Shown: positions 60,155 through 64,000 of the stretch, piece after piece
How the letters are laid out: the number at the start of each line of letters is the position of its first letter
Position numbering within the stretch: the stretch's first letter is position 1
Assembly (NCBI RefSeq): GCF_018137945.1
Contig: NZ_CP073089.1
Span: forward strand, 992,001-1,056,000
Reading direction: 5' to 3'
Length of the DNA stretch: 64,000 nucleotides
Source: Brevibacterium sp. W7.2
GTDB taxonomy: Bacteria > Actinomycetota > Actinomycetes > Actinomycetales > Brevibacteriaceae
The notes under the pieces: generated by a model
Databases searched by the model: none
The model's input: only the letters and a program-made list of their open reading frames with translations
Told to the model about the DNA's origin: nothing
Program-made: the position numbers and the translations under genes

Positions 60155-60160
60155 TAGGTT
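60155..60160 (+). promoter_or_regulatory. -10 box TAGGTT of ksgA, leaderless
   Basis: TAGGTT lies 7 bases before the GTG at 60168. Together with the box at 60076 it forms a compact divergent promoter pair in the 99-bp gap. Confidence 0.55.
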
Positions 60161-60167
60161 GTTGGGT

Positions 60168-61079
60168 GTGACGTTACTGACCGCACGCGACATCCGCGAC
60201 ATCGCCGCTGACATCGGTCTGCGCCCGACGAAGCAGAAGGGCCAGAACTTCGTCATCGACCCCAACACCGTGCGCTCGATCGTCGCGGCCGCCGACCTCG
60301 CCGGGGCGCAGAACGTCGTCGAGATCGGCCCCGGACTCGGGTCGCTCACCCTCGGCCTGCTCGAGGCCGGCCATGCCGTCACCGCTGTCGAGATCGACGA
60401 GGTGCTCGCCGCCCGCCTGCCCGCGACGATCGCGGAGTTCGCGCCGGAGGCCGTCGACCGGTTCGATCTCGTCGGCGCCGACGCACTCAAGGTCACCGAG
60501 CTGCCGCAGGCCCCGGACGCGCTCGTGGCGAATCTGCCCTACAACGTCGCCGTGCCCGTCCTCCTCCACTTCCTCGAGATCTTCCCGAGCCTGAGGACCG
60601 TCCTCGTCATGGTCCAGCTCGAGGTCGCCGAGCGCCTCGCCGCCGGGCCCGGCTCGCGGACCTACGGCGTGCCGAGCGTCAAGGCCCAGTGGTACGGCGA
60701 GGTCGGACTGGCCGGGCGGATCGGCAAGAACGTCTTCTGGCCGGCCCCGAACATCGACTCGGGACTCGTCCGCATCGACGTCACCCGCAGCGACCGGGAT
60801 CCCGCCGAGCGCACGCGCCTCTTCTCCCTCGTCGACGCCGCGTTCGCGCAGCGCCGCAAGACCCTGCGTGCGGCCCTGGCGACGTGGGCCGGCAGCCCGG
60901 CACGCGCCGAGGAGGTCCTCCGCGCCGCCGACATCGACCCGCGCACCCGGGGTGAGGCGCTCGGCGTCGCCGACTTCGCACGCCTCGCCGCCGCCGAGGC
61001 CCGACTCGCCGCCGATGACAGCCGTCCGGCAGCGGAACAGAGCCCGGACGCCAGCCCGGAGGGCGGTCGCTCCGCATGA
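60168..61079 (+). CDS. ksgA: 16S rRNA dimethyladenosine transferase
   Basis: Dimethylates A1518 and A1519 of 16S rRNA. The 303 residues show [36 protein letters not shown] (SAM motif near residue 45), [11 protein letters not shown], the catalytic [17 protein letters not shown] (NLPY near 122), [29 protein letters not shown] and the [12 protein letters not shown] region. GTG 60168 is favoured over upstream starts by the -10 box. ispE follows with a 4-base overlap. Confidence 0.96.
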   Translation: MTLLTARDIRDIAADIGLRPTKQKGQNFVIDPNTVRSIVAAADLAGAQNVVEIGPGLGSLTLGLLEAGHAVTAVEIDEVLAARLPATIAEFAPEAVDRFDLVGADALKVTELPQAPDALVANLPYNVAVPVLLHFLEIFPSLRTVLVMVQLEVAERLAAGPGSRTYGVPSVKAQWYGEVGLAGRIGKNVFWPAPNIDSGLVRIDVTRSDRDPAERTRLFSLVDAAFAQRRKTLRAALATWAGSPARAEEVLRAADIDPRTRGEALGVADFARLAAAEARLAADDSRPAAEQSPDASPEGGRSA

Positions 61080-62026
61080 CCGAGCAGCTGTCCCCGCGTC
61101 CCGGCGCCCCGACCCCGGTGAGAGTGCGCGCACCGGGGAAGATCAACGTCCACCTCGGCGTCGGCGGAGTCGGCGCGGACGGCTACCACGAGCTCGCGAC
61201 GGTCTTCCAGGCCCTCGACCTCACCGAGACGCTCACCCTCATCCCCGGCGGGACGGGGGCGATCATCGTCCGGGGGCGCTACGCCGATGACACTGTGCCG
61301 CGCGGGGAGACGAACCTCGCCCGCCGTGCCGTCGACCTCCTCATCAGCACCTTCGAAGCCGAGCGCGACGTCGATGCGCTGCGCGGGCTCGACATCGTCA
61401 TCGACAAGCAGGTGCCCGTCTCCGGGGGGATGGGCGGGGGCTCCGCCGATGCTGCAGCGGCCCTCACCGGTGCCGCGCACCTCATCGGGGGAGTCGAGAC
61501 CGAGGTGCTCGCCGACCTCGCCGTCGACATCGGCGCCGACGTCCCGTTCCTCCTGCGCGGGGGCACGGCGATCGGCCACGGCCGCGGGGAGAAGCTCAGC
61601 CCCGTCCTCACCCGCGGGACCTTCCACTGGGTGATGGCCACCTCGGCGGGACAGCTCTCGACGCCTGCGGTCTACGGCCGCTTTGACGAACTCACCCCCG
61701 ACCCGGGCCCGGCCGAGGTCCCGCCGGAGGTGCTCAAGGCGCTCGCCGCCGGTGACGTCGACGCGCTCGCGGCCGCCGCCGGCAACGACCTCACCGAGGC
61801 GGCGGTGTCCTTCCGGCCGGAACTCGCCGAGGTGCTCGAGGCCGGGCGGGAGGCCGGTGCGGTCCTGCCCCTGCTCAGCGGTTCGGGTCCGACGATCGGG
61901 TTCCTCGCCCGCGACGCCCACCACGCCCTCGACCTCGCCGTCCTCCTCCAGGCCACGCGGGGAGTCAAGGAAGCGCTGCGGACGACGGGTCCCGCGGCGG
62001 GCGCCCACGTGGTGCCGAGCGGCTGA
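61076..62026 (+). CDS. ispE: 4-diphosphocytidyl-2-C-methyl-D-erythritol kinase
   Basis: GHMP kinase of the MEP isoprenoid pathway. The 316 residues show [35 protein letters not shown] at the start, the ATP-binding glycine loop [16 protein letters not shown] (near residue 122) and [15 protein letters not shown] near the C-terminus. The ATG overlaps the ksgA stop (ATGA), the conserved ksgA-ispE coupling. Confidence 0.96.
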   Translation: MTEQLSPRPGAPTPVRVRAPGKINVHLGVGGVGADGYHELATVFQALDLTETLTLIPGGTGAIIVRGRYADDTVPRGETNLARRAVDLLISTFEAERDVDALRGLDIVIDKQVPVSGGMGGGSADAAAALTGAAHLIGGVETEVLADLAVDIGADVPFLLRGGTAIGHGRGEKLSPVLTRGTFHWVMATSAGQLSTPAVYGRFDELTPDPGPAEVPPEVLKALAAGDVDALAAAAGNDLTEAAVSFRPELAEVLEAGREAGAVLPLLSGSGPTIGFLARDAHHALDLAVLLQATRGVKEALRTTGPAAGAHVVPSG

Positions 62027-62757
62027 TGGCCGCCGACTCAAACCCGCCGTCGCGGGAGAACCTCCACGGTCAGGTCCTCGAGGCGATCGGACGCGACATC
62101 GTCTCCGAGGCGCTGCCCCCGGGCGTCGTCGTCAAGACCGAGGAGCTGCGCGCCCGCTACGACGTCTCGCTCTCGGTCATCCGGGAGGCCGTGCGCGTCC
62201 TCGAATCCCTCGGCATGGTTCGACCGGTGCGCCGGCTCGGTCTCGTCATCCTCGCGATGTCGGAGTGGACGATCCTCGATCCGCTCGTCGTCCGCTGGCG
62301 GATGGCGGTCCGTCCCGCCCGTCAGCTGCGGTCGCTGACCGAGTTGCGGGTGGCGATCGAGCCCGAGGCCGCGGGTCTCGCGGCGACCTATGCCGACGCC
62401 GAGGCGGCCGAAGAGATCATGCGCTTAGCCGCGCGGATGCGGGCGGCAGGGCGGACCGGTGACGTGAGCGCCTTCCTCGATGCCGATGCCGCGTTCCACC
62501 GCGCTGTCCTGCGCGCCGGCGGCAATGAGCTCTTCGCGTCGTTCGACACCGTCGTCGCCGAGATCCTCGCCGGTCGCACCGCGGAGGGGCTGCAGCCGCA
62601 GTTCCCCCATCCCGATGCGCTCCAGTGGCACTTCGACGTCGCCGATGCGATCGGCGGTGAGGAGCCGGACCGGGCCCGGCAGGCGATGGCGAAGATCGTC
62701 GCGAAGGCCTACGACGAGATGTCCTCGGTCTGGGACGGCGAGCCCCGGCGGACGTGA
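62026..62757 (+). CDS. GntR/FadR-family (FCD) regulator
   Basis: Regulator of 243 residues. The winged helix-turn-helix (about 12-72) has VVVKTEELRARYDVSLSVIREAVRVLESLGMV, and the FCD effector domain (about 90-230) has the metal-binding pattern LRVAIEPEAAG, FLDADAAFHRAVLRAGGN and HFDVADAIGG. The start overlaps the ispE stop by one base. It converges with a gluconate-type permease gene, so it probably controls sugar-acid uptake and use. Confidence 0.9.
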   Translation: MAADSNPPSRENLHGQVLEAIGRDIVSEALPPGVVVKTEELRARYDVSLSVIREAVRVLESLGMVRPVRRLGLVILAMSEWTILDPLVVRWRMAVRPARQLRSLTELRVAIEPEAAGLAATYADAEAAEEIMRLAARMRAAGRTGDVSAFLDADAAFHRAVLRAGGNELFASFDTVVAEILAGRTAEGLQPQFPHPDALQWHFDVADAIGGEEPDRARQAMAKIVAKAYDEMSSVWDGEPRRT

Positions 62758-62800
62758 GAGGCCAGCGCCGCAGAACGCGCTGAGGCCCGCGCGCCTCTCA
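62755..62800. terminator. Weak hairpin between convergent regulator and permease
   Basis: TGAGAGGC (62755-62762, beginning at the regulator stop codon) pairs with GCCTCTCA (62793-62800). The loop contains CAGAACGCGCTGA, a copy of the permease gene's 3' end (near 62827). Confidence 0.4.
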
Positions 62801-62824
62801 GCACGCGGGAAGGCTCGCCGCGCC

Positions 62825-64000
62825 TCAGAACGCGCTGACGACGGCGTAGAGGATGAGGCTGAAGGCGAAGCCGACGACGCCGAGGAGCGCCTGCCCGACC
62901 GTCCACGTCTTCAGCGTCGTCTTCGTGTCCATGCCGAAGAACCGGGAGACGAGCCAGAAGCCCGAGTCGTTGACGTGGCTGGCGAAGACGGAGCCGGCGG
63001 CGAGGGCGAGGACGATCGCGACGACCTGGAGGCTCGAGAAGTCCGGGTTGCCGACGACGATCGGCTGGACGAGCGCGGCGGCCGTGGTCAGCGCCACGGT
63101 CGCCGACCCCTGGGCGACGCGGACGATGGCGGCGATGAGGAATCCGGCGACGATGACCGGCAGGCCGAGCGCGGCGAGGGAGTCGGCGATCGAGTCGCCG
63201 ATGCCGCTGGCCCGCAGCACCCCGCCGAACATGCCGCCGGCCCCGGTGATGAGGACGATCGAGCACACCGGTCCGAGTGCGGAGTCGACGATCGAGTCGA
63301 CGAGCGAGCGGCTCTTGTTCTTCCGCCACCCGAGCAGCCACATCGCCGCGAGCACGGTGATGAGCAGCGCGATCGGCGTCTCGCCGAGCATCCGCAGGCT
63401 CGTCACCAGCGTGGATTCGCCGTCGACCCAGCCTGCCTCGGCGGCGAAGCCGAGTCCGGTGTTGAAGAAGATGAGGATGAGGGGGAGGACGAGGAGGGTG
63501 ATGACGGTGGTCAGGCTCGGTGTCGACTTGAAGCTCGCATACTCGTCGTCGCCGCCGGCGGAGAGGATCGTCGGCACGGGAACGTCGAAGCGCCGGCCGA
63601 TGAAGAGACCGAAGAGGTACCCGCACAGGTACCACGCGGGGATCGCGATGAGGATGCCGCAGATGAGGACGAGACCGACATTGGCGCCGAGGAGACCGGA
63701 GGCGGCGACGGGACCCGGGTGCGGGGGCACGAAGATGTGCATCGCGGAGAACGCCATCGCCGCGGGCATCGCGTAGAGGAGCAGCGACCCGCCGAGGCGG
63801 CGCGCGACGGTGAAGATGATCGGGAGCATGACGACGAGGCCGGCGTCGAAGAAGATCGGGAACCCGAAGAGCAGGGACGTCACCCCGAGGGCGAGTGGGG
63901 CGCGCTTCTCGCCGAAGGCCCTGATGAGACGGTCGGTGAGCACCTCGGCTCCGCCGGAGAGCTCGAGGAGGCGCCCGAGCATCGCCCCGAGTCCGACGAG
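62825..64000 (-). CDS. Gluconate:H+ symporter GntP-family permease, 5' end outside window
   Basis: At least 391 residues of a GntP-type permease, open through the window edge; a family member is about 450 residues, so roughly 60 N-terminal residues are missing. Visible are LGAMLGRLLELSGGAEVL, FGFPIFFDAGLVVMLPIIF, HIFVPPHPGPVAASGLLGAN, GAGGMFGGVLRASGIG and ASHVNDSGFWLVSRFFGMDTKTTLKTWTVGQALLG, with about ten hydrophobic helices. An ATG at 63982 is internal, because conserved residues continue upstream of it. It transports gluconate or a related sugar acid. Confidence 0.93.
   Translation of the reverse strand, partial: LVGLGAMLGRLLELSGGAEVLTDRLIRAFGEKRAPLALGVTSLLFGFPIFFDAGLVVMLPIIFTVARRLGGSLLLYAMPAAMAFSAMHIFVPPHPGPVAASGLLGANVGLVLICGILIAIPAWYLCGYLFGLFIGRRFDVPVPTILSAGGDDEYASFKSTPSLTTVITLLVLPLILIFFNTGLGFAAEAGWVDGESTLVTSLRMLGETPIALLITVLAAMWLLGWRKNKSRSLVDSIVDSALGPVCSIVLITGAGGMFGGVLRASGIGDSIADSLAALGLPVIVAGFLIAAIVRVAQGSATVALTTAAALVQPIVVGNPDFSSLQVVAIVLALAAGSVFASHVNDSGFWLVSRFFGMDTKTTLKTWTVGQALLGVVGFAFSLILYAVVSAF

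Noticed and set aside
63982..64000. ATG at 63982 as the real start of the gluconate permease
   Set aside because: The six codons upstream (Leu-Val-Gly-Leu-Gly-Ala) match the family's conserved GxGAMLG region, so the gene continues beyond the window.

Overview
The window is a high-G+C (about 70% by eye, not counted), densely coded actinobacterial chromosome segment. Several things point to the Micrococcales, with Brevibacterium as the best guess at genus level (inference, no database search). These are the guaB3-SURF1-DUF3817-guaA order, the bioYMN biotin transporter with a BioQ-like operator, a PimB/MgtA-type mannosyltransferase, the coaA-glmS-acpS-nnr-alr-tsaE-tsaB-rimI series, and an IdeR/DtxR-like iron box. 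I recognised no rRNA, tRNA, CRISPR array, transposase or phage gene.

Layout. 0.4-2.1 kb: a multi-helix membrane protein of the MscS/TM-helix type. 2.2-3.0 kb: a non-coding block of three tandem ~272-bp units, each with a long hairpin. 3.1-4.9 kb: a LysE-type exporter divergent from its LysR-type regulator. 5.1-9.3 kb: purine genes (guaB3, guaA) around SURF1 and DUF3817. 9.4-11.8 kb: bioYMN. 11.9-16.8 kb: isochorismatase-like hydrolase, small membrane protein, GT4 mannosyltransferase, LemA-like protein, truA and a DUF1269-type protein. 17.1-19.7 kb: sortase-anchored 5'-nucleotidase. 20.1-25.1 kb: two paralogous giant membrane proteins with a degenerate alkaline-phosphatase-like ectodomain. 25.3-27.8 kb: rplM, rpsI, glmM. 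28.0-33.5 kb: a phosphonate island (phnDCE transporter, FAD oxidoreductase, GntR regulator, PhnX-like hydrolase). 33.6-35.0 kb: an AbiEi/DUF559 orphan bracketed by hairpin-bearing direct repeats. 35.1-38.2 kb: ABC exporter and coaA. 38.5-51.3 kb: glmS, acpS, an M20 amidohydrolase, nnr, alr, the t6A genes tsaE/tsaB/rimI/tsaD interrupted by a heme oxygenase, then an aldo-keto reductase, a START-like protein and a NUDIX hydrolase. 51.3-57.9 kb: GCS2-type ligase, GH3 lipoprotein (NagZ-like), siderophore-binding lipoprotein, VanY-like carboxypeptidase and a divergent VanRS-like two-component system. 57.9-64 kb: sulfurtransferase, THUMP-like methyltransferase, ksgA, ispE, a GntR/FadR regulator and a gluconate-permease gene cut by the window end.

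Working together: glmS and glmM feed UDP-GlcNAc synthesis; alr, NagZ and VanY act on the wall; ksgA and ispE are a conserved pair; phnDCE import plus the oxidoreductase and hydrolase form a self-contained aminoethylphosphonate-type route. Two genome-style features stand out. At least fourteen genes have a TANNNT box 6-7 bases before the start codon, which predicts leaderless mRNAs. Intergenic space is also rich in long perfect inverted repeats and short tandem repeats that begin at stop codons.
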